From NCBI GenBank assembly GCA_030374765.1, contig JARGXX010000088.1:248001-312000 (forward strand): a stretch of DNA of 64,000 nt, written 5' to 3'. Below the pieces are notes generated by a model, which did not search any database, was not told where the DNA came from, and saw only the letters and a list, made by a program, of their open reading frames with translations. Source of the stretch: Agarophyton chilense. Lineage: Eukaryota > Rhodophyta > Florideophyceae > Gracilariales > Gracilariaceae. Below are positions 21,036 to 33,118 of the stretch, piece after piece (the stretch's first letter is position 1; each line of letters begins with the position of its first letter). Position numbers and translations under genes: made by a program.

Positions 21036-24000
21036 CAAATGGTAATACTTCTTTCTGCAAAACCTTGTAGTACTTTGTAGAGTCCATTATGGCAGCTTAA
21101 ACGACCAGATTACTTAAACAAAAGTAAGAACAGGCACCCCAACGCATCACAGGTTCCCCGCCATTTTCTCGCTTAAAAATATTAATCTCCTTCTTCCTTT
21201 AATCATGTTAATAATGAGAACAACCATCTGGTTCATCTAAGCTAAATTTCTTCTCGTCGGGAAAAATAGTTTTCTTTCATTTTAAAAAAAACATTTTCTA
21301 TCGAGCCCATATAATCGTTTTCTTTTTATGCGTTATAGTCATTATTGGTGCTTTTTCATCTTTTGATAGTGTAAATTTGAATATTTATGTCACATTTGTT
21401 GACAGAAAGCGGGAGAGAAAGATTATTACGAAGTTCACTCGAAGAGCTAGTTGAGTTTGATGCCGAGAGAAGAAGAGCTTCTTTAGCGGTTAAACTAAAT
21501 TTTGTTTGTTGTTAGAGCATTTGCAGTTTTTTTGTAGTTTTCAGAATCTTTGAGAGAGTTTTGGATCACTGGGCGAGAGAGTCCAATGCTTGAGCATTCT
21601 CTCTTTGATAACAGAAATAAAATGAAGCTTTAAGTATCATACCTTTATATTTATCCATCAAAGATTTGCCATGGCCCATTCTTAGGCTTTTGGACGTTGA
21701 AGTTGTAAAAAGTATCGAGGAAAATGTGCTCAGAGCTTTTGTTTGATTGAAAATGCGCACCTGTTTGTTCAAAGGAAGAAACACTGTCACGGACTTTAAT
21801 TAGATTTCGGGGGTTATGTTTTGTACAAAGTGTTATTGACAGTGTTTAGAAGTAGACAAGTTTTATTCATAGCGTCTAAAAAGTTTTTTTTAGCGTTACA
21901 AGAGATTAGGTTGAAAGAAACACGAGATAATTGAAGTGCATCAACAAAAAAGCGAAATGGCTTTAATTGTATTTCACGCACTCTACAACACACAAAAGAT
22001 AGCTCAAATTACGCCGTCGTTCCAGTAAAACCGAGGTGTCGCTTCTTTGTCATCAGCTGCAAAACGAACGTGAAGACAGGGTCGGAGATAATAGATCTTC
22101 CATGCATGAACAGTGTAGATACTCCAACTTCACATATGTGCACAGCAACACATCTTTTGCTTATTAGATGAAAAACAAAACAATAAATTTCATTTGGATA
22201 AGTATAAACAAACAAAACAAAAAGAAGGATGTAACGCAAATGCAGTGAAATTTCAAGGAGATCAATATTTTGCGCAAAAACGTAACTTATTATGCGGTAT
22301 GATGGTCTCGTCATCAAAATCAATTTGCGTGAAGGTAGATTCGGCACGGCATTTTTTCTTTGGCCTACATTTCTGCTGAATGAGTCTGCTCTTAGTACTA
22401 ATACATTTCACAATCGTAAGAAGCTTGTTCTTCACACGCACATAGTATTCACCATCAGCTGCTCGCAACGGATTACGTAAAAAGTGTGCATTTATTAAAC
22501 ACACACAAAACATAAAAATCTAGTCATAAAACTTTTACTTCCAGCGATATTTTGATCCGATCAATCTCCATAACGTCTTCAATCTTCCAAAGAAAACTCC
22601 CACCATTATACGGGTCACTCAAAATTTTCCTATTGTTTTCTTCCTTAATTAGAAAGAGGCACCCATTCTTAGGTGTTTTCGTTGGGTGAATAGCCCACAC
22701 ATGTTCCCGAGCTCCTTCATATTTTTTATCAAATAAAAAACCCCATTGATTCGGATATTTTTAAAATAAAACGCCAGAATCACAAACAAAATTAGAACCT
22801 TCATTTTCTTGTTTTTGTAAAGCTATTTTCGGCATATTAATATTCGAATAGAAAATATTGATATCAGCTTAAAAATCTGGGGCGTGATTAGTAGAAATAA
22901 TAGCAAGACCATTTGGAAGCCCAAAAAACTCAGTCTTGAACCCATATGGTTTGTGCTTCCGGCTAAACTATTTGTTACCCTCCACCATACTACCAGATGG
23001 TCGATATGACTGTTGATAAATTACGTCTGTAGCGTATCGACAGAATTTAAAATTATAAAAACCTCTGTGCCTTCACATTTTTTTTCATATCATAACGAAC
23101 ATATAATGATTGTAAGTTTTGATTCAAATGCAGCTAAGAAACGTCAAATTCATTGATCAAAAGGAAGAGCCTGATGTTCCAAACATTTTGCCCAAACATT
23201 ACCACTTCCGTCGGTGCTTCAGCGCAGTAAATAGCATAAAAATTTTCTTTTGGGGTAAACAATTTTTTTTGCTCTTCTCTGTTTTACATTTTCCATCAAC
23301 AATGCCTGACACGATCAATTAAATTTCATCGATTTATTTAAATGAAAAATTAAACATTTATGAAATACTTGCGGACTCATTATGCAAATAAAAAGAATCG
23401 TAAATTGGACATTTAGAATCCGTTTCTTTATCAAAATGATTGAAAATCGGTTGAGCAGAGTACAAATGGAGTTTTGATTTTTTTTCTCCTTTTCTCTAGC
23501 TGAAAGCATGTACAGAGCTACATCAAACTTTTTCTCAAGTACTTTATTCCATGGAGAGGTGTTATTTGGAATCTACATTTTGGCGTTCTGAAAAGATCTC
23601 TTTTATACGTAAAAACTTTCTTATATCGTAGTAATTATGTTTTCTCTGATAGCCCACTCTTTTTGTTGTGTCATTTGTGTTATACGTAATCACCGGGTAT
23701 TTTGCTGTGCTGTAGTTTTTAACGCAAACGGATTTTTAAATGCCAAAACCTACTTTTTGTGTAGAGATTTACTATTTACGCCAGAGGTCTACTGAGCTCT
23801 TTGGCATTCATTGCAATTGAGATGAGGGGGTGCTCTACGAGCTTTACAGTCCGCAAAAAAAACGCTAACTTTATTGGTTAGGCAGACCCGTGGATTTCCA
23901 AGAATAGCCGTGAGAGTATTTTAAACTTAATCTTAGTACGCGTATAATGTTTGCTTATTTTTAAAAACTACTCTGAAAGGTCGCTTTTCCCGGGCATCAT

Positions 24001-24123
24001 TGGCTACTCAGCTAGTTGAACATGACCTATATTTACATGTGCGTAAGGTTCACTTCTCCTGTTTTATTTCGGGATTTCTCGTAGACTGCGTGTCACAGGT
24101 GGCTACGGAATTTCCTCCGAGAA
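21036..24123. other. AT-rich region without recognisable genes
   Basis: About 3.1 kb of AT-rich sequence with only short, unconvincing open frames on both strands. A TTA-GAGCATTTGCAG motif at about 21512 resembles a Harbinger/Tourist tip but has no partner that I can find. The last ~100 bp are probably the COQ3 promoter and leader. Confidence 0.5.
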
Positions 24124-25207
24124 ATGCTTTTGCGTAAACCCCTACTGCAGAATTTACCCTCCGTATACACCGCAAAATCCCTCATGAGAACCAGTACCAT
24201 CAGCTTGCCAGCAGCCAGAATGATACGGAGAACCGCGACGTTGTTATCATCATCTCAGAAAGTTGTTACTGAACAATTACCAATCACGTTTCAACGAAAC
24301 AGGTGTCAATCATTATGTACATCTGCACGATCATCAAGGTCAACCGTCGATCCAAACGAAATCAAGAAATTCTCAGCTCAAGCCGGCAAATGGTGGGATC
24401 CAAATGGGTCGGCTGCGCCACTGCACAGATTAAATCCGACTCGAATTGCATACATCAGATCCGCTATAGAAAAGGATGTGGCTCCGAATAGGCCAACAAC
24501 AGGAGATTCGAAAAACTTGCTCGTTAAACCCCTCTCTGGAATCCAAATTATTGATGTTGGTTGTGGAGGTACGTGGTGCTTGGAGGCTGTCATTATCCAT
24601 TTATTTGTCCATCTAATCATTTGGTTCCAATTTCTTAGGCGGCCTCGTGGCAGAACCTCTGGCACGTTTAGGAGCAAAAGTGCTTGGTATAGATAAGTCA
24701 CGAGAAGGAATCTCGGTTGCCAGACAACATGCCGCGAAAGATCCGGGGATAACCTTATCGGACGTACTACGTTATCGCGAAGCTGCCGTTGAAGATGTAC
24801 TAAACTCCGGAGAGAGATTCGACGTTGTTTTAGCTTTGGAAATTATTGAACATGTAGCAGAGCCTGCAAAGTTCCTGAAGCACTGCGCATCCCTTGTGCG
24901 AGAGGGTGGGATTCTCATACTGTCAACCCTTAACCGCACAGCTACCTCATATGCACTAGGTATTGTTGGGATAGAACGCATACTGGGATGGTTGCCCGTC
25001 GGAACCCATGACTGGACCAGATTTCCGACCCCGGAAGAGGTGGCGGATGTTGTCAAGAACGAAACAAAGCTTATCACAAAAGAGGTTGTTGGAGTTGCGT
25101 ACAACCCATTCAAAGGAACATTTTCTATAGTCGATGATTTGAGTGTGAACTACATTTTCACTGCAATCCGGCCTTCCATATCGTCTTTGGACTCGAAGCG
25201 TACATGA
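24124..25207 (+). CDS. COQ3: Ubiquinone biosynthesis O-methyltransferase, mitochondrial
   Basis: Methylates hydroxyl groups of the ubiquinone ring using S-adenosylmethionine, in the mitochondrial CoQ synthome. The CDS is join(24124..24568, 24639..25207), 337 residues. The 70-nt intron 24569-24638 (GTACGT...TTTCTTAG) splits the SAM-binding motif I codons and restores IIDVGCGGGLVAEPLARLGA. The first ~75 residues are basic and hydroxylated, a mitochondrial presequence. Family landmarks follow: FSAQAGKWWDPNGSAAPLH, LNPTRIAYIR, VLGIDKSREGISVAR, LALEIIEHVAEPAKFL, LIRE-type VREGGILILSTLNRT, and the UbiG/Coq3-typical HDWTRFPTPEE and GVAYNPF. Length fits eukaryotic Coq3. It converges on TRS23, 335 bp away. 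Confidence 0.95.
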
Positions 25208-25542
25208 AATCCTTCCGATGTTTTGAGATGGACTGGATGATGAAGCCAGCGCCGAAGCAAGTGTTTTACGGTGACTTTGGGGTGATGATCAACGGGACTA
25301 TCGTTTGATGGAACAGTCTTCGAGAATACATATCGCCGGTTATATGTTCTTAAGACAGAGGTCAGGACGCTCTTGAAATTCTTTTTACAATTGATGACAC
25401 ATTCGTGGAAAAGTGTGCAGAAAGAAATAAAAAGCAAGATAAATACGAAATCGCGATGAAATGCAATGAGGACTTGAGCTCTGTTGGGAGACCACAGGGC
25501 GTCACTCAATCGAAGTTGGTCTTATGCTTGTACCACCACGTG
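25208..25542. other. Intergenic region between convergent COQ3 and TRS23
   Basis: 335 bp between two 3' ends. Nothing else is seen. It presumably holds both polyadenylation signals. Confidence 0.5.
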
Positions 25543-26162
25543 TTATATGTTCATACGACTATTGTATTTATCCACAAGGCTCTTGAGATGTGCCTCCCAA
25601 CGATCTACCTTGATAGGCATATCAAGTTCGTAGAATGGGTTTTTCATAACATAATCAGCATAAATAACATAGACTTCTCGCTATTAAGTGTGGAAATAAA
25701 ATACTGTCGTCAGATAAAGCACTTTTCCCTTATCACGTTCACACGGAATCCCTGAAAACATAACAATCAGACAACATACCAAGAAAGCGGCTAAATTCTC
25801 CGTTTTAAGGTCAGCTGTCACTAAAAATTGGACGCCAGTTTCTGGTCGGTACGCTTGCAGGACGTAGGACGCCGTTTCTAAAGTAACGATACCGAAGCCA
25901 TGATCAGAAGGTTCGGGAGATAGTTGCTGGACTAAAAGCTGCATGCTAGGTGCAAAATGACCAGGTATGAAAACCGATGTAAGCTTATGTTCACGAATTC
26001 GGAAGATATGAAGGGAATTGAATAGGGAAACTCTTACCCATGGAATGTCGAAGCCAGGTGCAAGCAATCGTTAGGGGATAACTGGGGAGCGTCTTCACTT
26101 AGTCTGCGGTCGAATATGAGACTGCCGGCCTTGTTGATGACAAAGAGGGATTGCAACCCCAT
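25543..26162 (-). CDS. TRS23: TRAPP complex subunit Trs23/TRAPPC4, three exons
   Basis: Core subunit of the TRAPP tethering complexes that act as the Rab1/Ypt1 exchange factor in ER-Golgi traffic. Three exons fit exactly: 26162-26038, 25945-25780 and 25680-25543, giving 142 residues. The introns are 92 nt (GTAAGA...ACCTAG) and 99 nt (GTATGT...TTAATAG). The longin-type fold is evident: MGLQSLFVINKAGSLIFDRR, then NDCLHLASTFHGMQLLVQQL, SPEPSDHGFGIVTLETASYV, ETGVQFLVTADLKTENLAAF and the C-terminal YVIYADYVMKNPFYELDMPI. Length and motifs match the short plant-type Trs23 (about 141 residues), which lacks the PDZ-like insertion of animal TRAPPC4. The start is set by the conserved first strand, though the frame is open further upstream. 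TRAPPC1/Bet5 is less likely because KNPFYE.DMPI is Trs23-specific. Confidence 0.93.
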
Positions 26163-26758
26163 GATGCTTGGTCTAGCAAAAGAGGCTCCATGTGGATGCT
26201 CACTACTGTAGTACATCTTGGGCAAAAGACGAGCGGTTTCCAAGGGCTCGTTAAACGATGATGGAGGCAGGGGTCAAACGCACAATTTGTTGAGAAGAAT
26301 TAGGGCTGTTTCGACTCCGAATGGCCCTCTGTTGTTTTCTATTTTTTTGATGTTTTCAAATTTGTTCTATAATTGCTGCCCTCGTCGGGGTATCTTTGTA
26401 CAGTACAAGCAGAAACATGTCCCCTGTTGGTCATGGCGTTTCGTGGAAACATTCTCGCATCAAGCGTAAATCTCTTAGCTGCAGCGAGTTCTCAATCTGT
26501 TAGAAATTTCAATTCTCGATCATCTCTCTGTGTCAACTTCCGCACCCCGAGCAACTATCTGTGTAAACTTCTGTACCCCGCTCAACAAAAACATTTACCA
26601 CAGTCTCAAAATACGTCAAAGCGCATCGTGTTGGATTTTCTGAGAACCTCAGCGAGGCTCACCAGCTTCAGCTGAAATCACTGAAACGAGAGCTGGTCGT
26701 CATCGAACTCGCCAAACTTGACCCCGCCAAGTGTGCGATCAGAATCTGAAGCAAGGAA
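26163..26758. other. Divergent promoter region between TRS23 and TIM17
   Basis: About 600 bp between two divergent starts. It contains open frames with no recognised content. Short GC/AT mixed sequence with no repeat noted. Confidence 0.4.
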
Positions 26759-27407
26759 ATGAACTTCGATGCTCCGCCCGAACCTGAAGGTCGAATGGTT
26801 GACCATCAACGTGAACCATGTCCTCACAGAATTGTAGATGGTAAGTTGATGCAGAATGAAATTACGAATCATGTCATTAGGCTTCTCACAAATATCAAGT
26901 TCTAACAAGGAGCCTCTGCAAAATTGACGGACTTTAGATTTCGGTGGAGCTTTTGCGATGGGCGCGATCGGTGGAACGATTTGGCATTTTATAAGAGGGG
27001 CTCGAAATTCTCCGAACGGTGCACGTCTGATTGGCGCTGTAGATAGTGTGAAAGTCCGTGCGCCTGCTCTAGGAGGAAGTTTTGCTGTTTGGGGTGGCCT
27101 CTTTTCATCGTTTGACTGCACACTTCAAGCCATTCGAAAGAAAGAAGATCCTTGGAACACTATAACATCGGGAGCACTGACCGGAGGCCTTTTGTCAAGT
27201 CGTTCGGGATGGCGCACTGCTGGACGGAGTGCCGTCGTCGGTGGCATTCTCTTGGCTTTGATTGAAGGCGCGAGCATCGTGATTACACGATATGCCAGCC
27301 AACAAGCGCTTTCTCCCGAGGAGATTCAGAAGCTGAGAGAGGAAATGGAGCGTGCCCAAACGAAAAAGCGCAACGAGGGTTTGGCAGCCGTCGGTCAGCT
27401 TTCATAA
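26759..27407 (+). CDS. TIM17: Mitochondrial import inner-membrane translocase subunit Tim17
   Basis: Membrane subunit of the TIM23 complex that imports presequence proteins across the mitochondrial inner membrane. The CDS is join(26759..26840, 26938..27407), 183 residues. The 97-nt intron 26841-26937 (GTAAGT...TCTAAC...TTTAG) falls within the Asp codon of RIVDDFGGAF-like sequence. Exon 1 ends [10 protein letters not shown], the conserved Tim17 N-terminus. Exon 2 carries [60 protein letters not shown] and [18 protein letters not shown], covering four membrane segments with GxxxG faces. The tail ([20 protein letters not shown]) is charged and helical. Tim17 rather than Tim23 or Tim22, because of the CP.RI.D start and SGALTG segment. 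Confidence 0.95.
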
Positions 27408-27982
27408 GTTGGCACCAAGATACTGGTGCGCCTTATACTGATAAGGACCCGTTCTACTACTTCTGGTGTGACTTAACTACTAAGCGAGCTCCCGCCCTTG
27501 AAGCTCCGTTTGAATATATGTATGTTCTGGAACACCGTCTTCGCCACTGTGGATTCCTTCCGGAAGAAGGGTCGTAGTGTAAACAAGTGAGAAAGCATTT
27601 TTCTAAGGAGACATCTCAATACCGCTTTTGTTCGTATTGTGTCTTCCTCTATATTACGTGGTATTCTTTATAACCCTATAGCCCCGACATCTTTTCTTTA
27701 TCCCATCCTGATTTGCACCAATGATTATGAAACTCTACGAGACACCAACTACATCGAAGAGGTCGCAGTCCATGAACGCGTGACTCCTATATTCCAGGGT
27801 TTACATTCTCTTGACATTCGGGAAGCAGGAAACGTGATGTTTTCGCCTTGGGATGAGTTGCCTTTACAGGATCTCCAGTATATTTGGGGCAGAAAATTGT
27901 CTCATACTTGTACAGATGAGTGGAAAGGAAACTTTAGACCTGGAGTCTTACGGTCTGATAGAAATGTATAGCGTAGCCTTGT
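27408..27982. other. Intergenic region with unassigned plus-strand open frames
   Basis: Between convergent TIM17 and tryptophan dioxygenase. A frame at 27413-27577 reads KDPFYYFWCDLTTKR and FEYMYVLEHRLRHCGFLPEE. Another at 27639-27971 reads FQGLHSLDIREAGNV and SPWDELPLQDLQYIWGR. Both look more protein-like than chance, but I recognise neither and find no clean splice linking them to TIM17. They could be relics or exons of an unknown gene. Confidence 0.35.
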
Positions 27983-29368
27983 TTAACAAAATGACCAATC
28001 GATCTCGTCACCGCCGCCTCCCATTTCAAACATGGTTCGATCGTACTGCTCCACAGAATGGAAATACTTCATTTGGTCTCGCAATTCACGAGGAAGCGCG
28101 GGCAGTAAGCGCCGAGGAATTAATAACGTTGAGAGATTAGCCAAGTCCTTGAAAACTTTTTGAGAATTAATGGTGCGTGTCAAATAGGGATGGCCCAAAC
28201 TACCGCCAGTTCCCGTCTTCACCCCAATCATTCGAAATACCATTTGCGAATGGGCATACCGCCATTGATTAAGCTGCTCATCAACCTCGATAAGCATCTG
28301 CAGGAATCTCGCTGGGAGCTGGAACATTGGCTCATCCTGGTACAGTAAAATCATAAGCGATGCAGAAGTGGCTCGGAATCCCATTCTGCGCTGTTTGCTC
28401 TTTATAAGTTCATCATGTACATCTCGTTTGAACACAGACTCGAAGGTTCTATACGTTCCTGACAATTGTTTCAGTACGGAATCGTGTTCTTCGGGGTTGA
28501 GCTTCGTCAAAATTGTTTGTCTTTCAATCTCAAACATGCGATGAATTGCAGTCTCATAGCTCTGCTGGAAGTTGTACCCCCGAAACTCGCGGAATGGAAT
28601 GTTCTTGAGCCATCGCTCGACATAATCAAATAGAGACGGCTCCTGTTGTGCTTTCCGAAGCGCCCTCTGGTGAGTTTCAGACAAGTTAAGAATCCAGCGA
28701 GCGTTCAGTCGTTGCTCTGGTCGCACCCCAAACTTTATTTCCAGCGCACGAAATTGATGCGATTGAAAGCCAGACGCCGGAAACAAATGGTCGCGGAACT
28801 CTAGAAATTCTTGAGGGGTCATGGTTTCGAGAACTTTCATTTGGTCGTTGAGCAGCTTCAGAATTTCACGAATTCGAGTAAGACGGTGAAGAGCAAGTGA
28901 GATACGCTTCTCACCTATATTGAGCTCGGCCAAAATACAACGGACGGAATCAAGCTCGAAAAGAAGCTGTTTGAACCAAAGCTCATATGTCTGATGAATG
29001 GTAATAAACAGCATCTCATCATGACACAAGGACCCCTCGAGAGCGGAAATAGGACGCTGAGCGGTTAGAAGCTGATCTAATGCGAGATAGTCAGAGTAGT
29101 ATAACGTTCCACGTCCCGCATCGCCAATGCCTAGTCGCGACGAGGAACCGAGGTTTGTGGAATCGGCCTCACCAAATGGACATGAGCGACGATGAAGAAA
29201 ATGAGTAGGCTCCGAACCGTTCTGCGAAGGTGGATGAGAAAGCTGACGTTGTTGGGGAGCGGAATGTGGCTCAGATAATTTCTGTTGTGGAATGGAAGAC
29301 CTTGAGTTGCCTTCCGAGATGGAGGCAACCTTGTGAAACGAACGGGCGCTGAACAGCGGCATGGACAT
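27983..29368 (-). CDS. TDO2: Tryptophan 2,3-dioxygenase
   Basis: Heme enzyme that opens the indole ring of L-tryptophan to N-formylkynurenine, the first step of the kynurenine pathway. One frame of 461 residues, longer than animal TDO (about 400) by an N-terminal Ser/Pro/Gln-rich stretch of ~85 residues that may be a targeting or disordered leader. Conserved blocks: YYSDYLALDQLL, HDEMLFITIHQTYELWFKQL (Phe121 and His125 match the human Phe72/His76 active-site pair), MTPQEFLEFRDHL, ASGFQSHQFRALE, the proximal heme-ligand segment QWRYAHSQMVFRMIG, and KTGTGGSLGHPYL, the substrate-binding GTGGS loop. No introns. The gene points toward TIM17. Family assignment is very secure, localisation is not known. 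Confidence 0.96.
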   Translation of the reverse strand: MSMPLFSARSFHKVASISEGNSRSSIPQQKLSEPHSAPQQRQLSHPPSQNGSEPTHFLHRRSCPFGEADSTNLGSSSRLGIGDAGRGTLYYSDYLALDQLLTAQRPISALEGSLCHDEMLFITIHQTYELWFKQLLFELDSVRCILAELNIGEKRISLALHRLTRIREILKLLNDQMKVLETMTPQEFLEFRDHLFPASGFQSHQFRALEIKFGVRPEQRLNARWILNLSETHQRALRKAQQEPSLFDYVERWLKNIPFREFRGYNFQQSYETAIHRMFEIERQTILTKLNPEEHDSVLKQLSGTYRTFESVFKRDVHDELIKSKQRRMGFRATSASLMILLYQDEPMFQLPARFLQMLIEVDEQLNQWRYAHSQMVFRMIGVKTGTGGSLGHPYLTRTINSQKVFKDLANLSTLLIPRRLLPALPRELRDQMKYFHSVEQYDRTMFEMGGGGDEIDWSFC

Positions 29369-32300
29369 GCTGAGCGCTAGCAGAAATGGTCATACCCGCA
29401 ATAATTGTCTGGCCCCTTTTTAAGGAACGAAAGTGCGCATCCAGTATTGAGCGAGGCGAGAAATAATTGTCATACAGTCCGCGAAATAAGGACAACGCCA
29501 CCAGTCTGTCAACCAGTGCAAAGATGAAAGGGCAAGGAAATTTCGACCAGTCAATAAAATTCAGTCAAGTGTCAGCGTTCTTCCCTGGTTTTGATTCATC
29601 GTCGCCTTCAGGCCATTCACGCCCACTTCGCACCTTCGCCTCGATCGATCCGTCATTGCTCATCCCATCGACAAGCAGCACTCAGAGTTCCATCGTAAGC
29701 GTTAGAGGGGGACCAGGGACCAATAGTTCCCAAAGAGGCACCTCAAGAACGGTCGATAACTGCAAAAGACATCGTTCAAAAGAGTCTTTGCGCCTGACAA
29801 AGAATTGCACAAAAATCTCTATTTCTTCTATGTTGCAAGACATTTGTCTTGGATACCCATAATTTGGATTGTGACGGGAGCAATTTCGCCGTTAAACCTT
29901 GCTTAATAACGGAATTGAAAAGGGCTCAACTGAGAGAGGTGTATCAAGTGACGGAAACGAAACACATTCGTTTGGTGGCAATAATTTCGTTCTCATTCCC
30001 CTGTGCGACCTGCTTATATTTCCTAACATTGATAACAAAAAATTCCTCGCTACCACTCTAAACTATGCCCTTTTTCTCTGCCCCTTTTTTGCACCCACTT
30101 TCGACGACTTTTTCTAAGATACGCATCTAACCCCTTTTTTAAAGAAAAACTTTTACTAAAAGCTTAGAACTCCGGCCGCATTATTATAAATTCAGATATC
30201 TTCTCTCATTTCTCCTTTCCCTTCGACTCACGTATGAATCCGGTATTTAGAGCATCAATACATGCAAAACACATCCATTTCATCTTTCAGCTAAATATTA
30301 TTCTACTGCGGTCTAAGTTGACATGTTGTGCGCACGAAAAACATGTAAAAAGACATTTAAGCGTTCTGAACTTAAAAATGTACAGAACAGCAACCGGTGA
30401 CTTCCAAAGTTTTAGTTTACTCTTCAAATTTTGGCTCGTAAAATGACGTAGTTGTAGCTCTACTTCACTGCATTTCTATAAAAAAATCATTCGCTTTTAA
30501 AAGGCATGCTTGCAAGCAAGAAAAGCGAAAATATCAACCCTTTTACCTGGTGAAAAACACGTCTCTTGTGACCCGCTTCATCTCGTAAATATGGAATTAG
30601 CACGACCTGATACAAAAAACGTTCAGGACTGCAAAAATTGGATTATTCTACAAGAAATCAGATCAACTAAAATTACGAGCTCAAAAAAACCCCTTTTATA
30701 TTGTCAGGACACGGCAATTTGTGCCCCACCAAGATGAATTCTCATCCAGCAGCCTCATCGCCTAAAACGTCCCGCACTGTTTTCTGTTCCGTCTCTAGTG
30801 CTTTGTCTTTCACCAACGGCTTTTCAACGTCTTTCTGAAGATCTTCAACAAGCTGCCATTTTGTATGGAATCACCATGCCTTTACCATCAACATCAAGCT
30901 TCAAAAGTCATTCTAACTTTTCCACACCTTCAAAGCCAAAAACAGACTTCAAAAGTACTTTCGGGTTTCTTTTAGAACAATCTGTCAGAACGATGCGTAA
31001 ATTTTGACGCTTTTAGCGCTTCGAGGACCATCTTAAAACAACACAGACATTTTAAGCCGTACTAGTGGCGCAAATATTGTGAACAATACAAATCAGATGT
31101 ATAAAATCGAAAAAGGCTACGCTTTAGCGTATTCTGACAGTGCGACCGCATTAAGAATTTATAAAAATTCAATCTCACTGGTTGGCTCTTGGAAAACAGA
31201 AATCATTACCTGACATAAAAAGCTTAGAACAAATTGAGGCATGCCATGAAAATATTTTTAATATATAAGGCGCTGTTTTCTCGAACTTTCAACGCTTGGA
31301 AAGAGCTTCTCTCATGGAAGAAAACTTAAGCGTTCGAGACCAAAGAAAGGAGACACGAAGGAGTATGGAACACCTTTGAAGACAGGAAACTTGAAAATGA
31401 TGTGAAATTGGTTATTGTGGATCACGATTGTCAGAGCGAAGCAAAAATCCCAAAACCAAAGCGAGTAAAGTCTGTTTCAAAAAAATATCCCTTGCACAAA
31501 TATTTCGTAAAATGCCTTTTCGACTACTGTACACTCAATAAAAACAACACATGAAAAATATCAAGTCAAAAAACTGTTTCAAAAACATATCCTTTCATCA
31601 GCCATATTTTCTACAGCGCGCTTTCAGTAGTTTTTTTCGCCTCTTTAACCCTACTGAAACTTACAGAGTGTGTTATCATTTATTCAGTAAAAAACTGAAT
31701 TAAATTAAACGTTTTTTTGTCCCAGTAATTTTTGATACAAACTTTCGAATAAAAAACTGTACTGAACTGTCTAATTTGCCCATAAATCATCTAATCTAGC
31801 ACTCCATTGGTGTTTTCAATAAAGTGAACATTGGAAATTTGTCATGAAAGATCCGTATCAGTCATATTTAAACCATTCATGTACTGTTTCTAAACTTTTG
31901 ACTGTTTTACAAGCGCACTATCCTGCTAAAAATCATAATTTAATTCATACGTAAAGTAGAAATAAAGTAGCACAAAACTTTCTAACACTTTATCATAACG
32001 TTTCTAAGTCATTAAAGCTTTAAAAACGCTATTTTAGTTGGTCTAACTTCAAAAATGCCATCTAAAACCATCTCAGATGTATAACCAAACATCTTTCTTA
32101 CAAAACTCAAATTTGTTCTTCAATTATCATGCTAATAGATTTTAAAGAAACCTGGGCCGTTCATATTCACAGTTTTCGTCCAAAACATTATCTTTTTTTC
32201 ATACTCTTTTTTTTAATGAGGCTTTTCTGAGGAACACAACGCACGTTTGCGTTTATGGTGCGTTTTCAAAAGAAGATTCTTTTGTTGTTGTATAGTTTAC

Positions 32301-33118
32301 TCAATTTTGATTTTTTAATTTGCGTCATATTTAAGAACATTTTACATTCAAACACTGTTTTGTTACAATTATTTTTGCACGATGAAGTATCACAGAACAT
32401 ATAAAGCTTAATTACACGCGTTTTTTGTTAGAAAGAATGCGGTATGGCTCAAACATCGCTTGAATTCATACCAAACAGAGTGATCTGTAATAATTGTTTG
32501 TTTTGGGGATTTGTTTCTGCGCTTTAAAAGTTGGGATCATGCCTTTGTGGTCCATTCTAATAATTTTCATATATTTTTGGCGAGATAAAGGCGGTACGCA
32601 AGTCATAATGGAGCTCTATATTGTATAAAGGATATGTTTAAGAAAGAAGGTTTTTTACTTGAAAAGGTTTTATTCGGTGATAAATTGGCTCTACAGTACA
32701 GAAAACGCCATTTTTGCCCGGTTTTAGGAAAGTATATGTATTTGAAACGCACTGTACGATTCAATTTTTCAGAATTTTCACTACTTGTTTTTTCTGATTC
32801 GAAAGTACCCTGAAACAAGCCAGGTATTCTTTTGATTCTCCCAAAACATTTCGAAGCGGGCTCTGTTACATAGAAAAGCCAAATCTCTGGAAAGCTGCAT
32901 CAATGTTATTGAGGTTCGTTTTGATGATTCTTTTATTGGCCCCGTCGTTTTCTTTTGATCACTTTTTTGAGGAGACTGTCAAACCTGAATTTCCACTTCG
33001 GTTTTTCAGAAGTGGTGTGTATTTGCGGTCAGTCTGGAACGATTTTAGGATTCTGTCGTCATTGCAGACTACGAACGTAAAGAAGAACGAGCAAAACAAC
33101 CCAGAATTCAAGGAGTTC
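29369..33118. other. AT-rich desert between the dioxygenase gene and gypsy element C
   Basis: About 3.7 kb. The first ~500 bp are moderately GC and include a Ser-rich 131-codon open frame (29467-29862) that I cannot assign. The rest is strongly AT-rich, with poly-A/T tracts and only short frames. Near its right end, an open frame from 32903 starts MLLRFVLMILLLAPSFSF, like a secretory signal peptide, and runs up to the LTR insertion. It may be a small secreted protein gene cut by the element, but support is weak. Confidence 0.4.
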
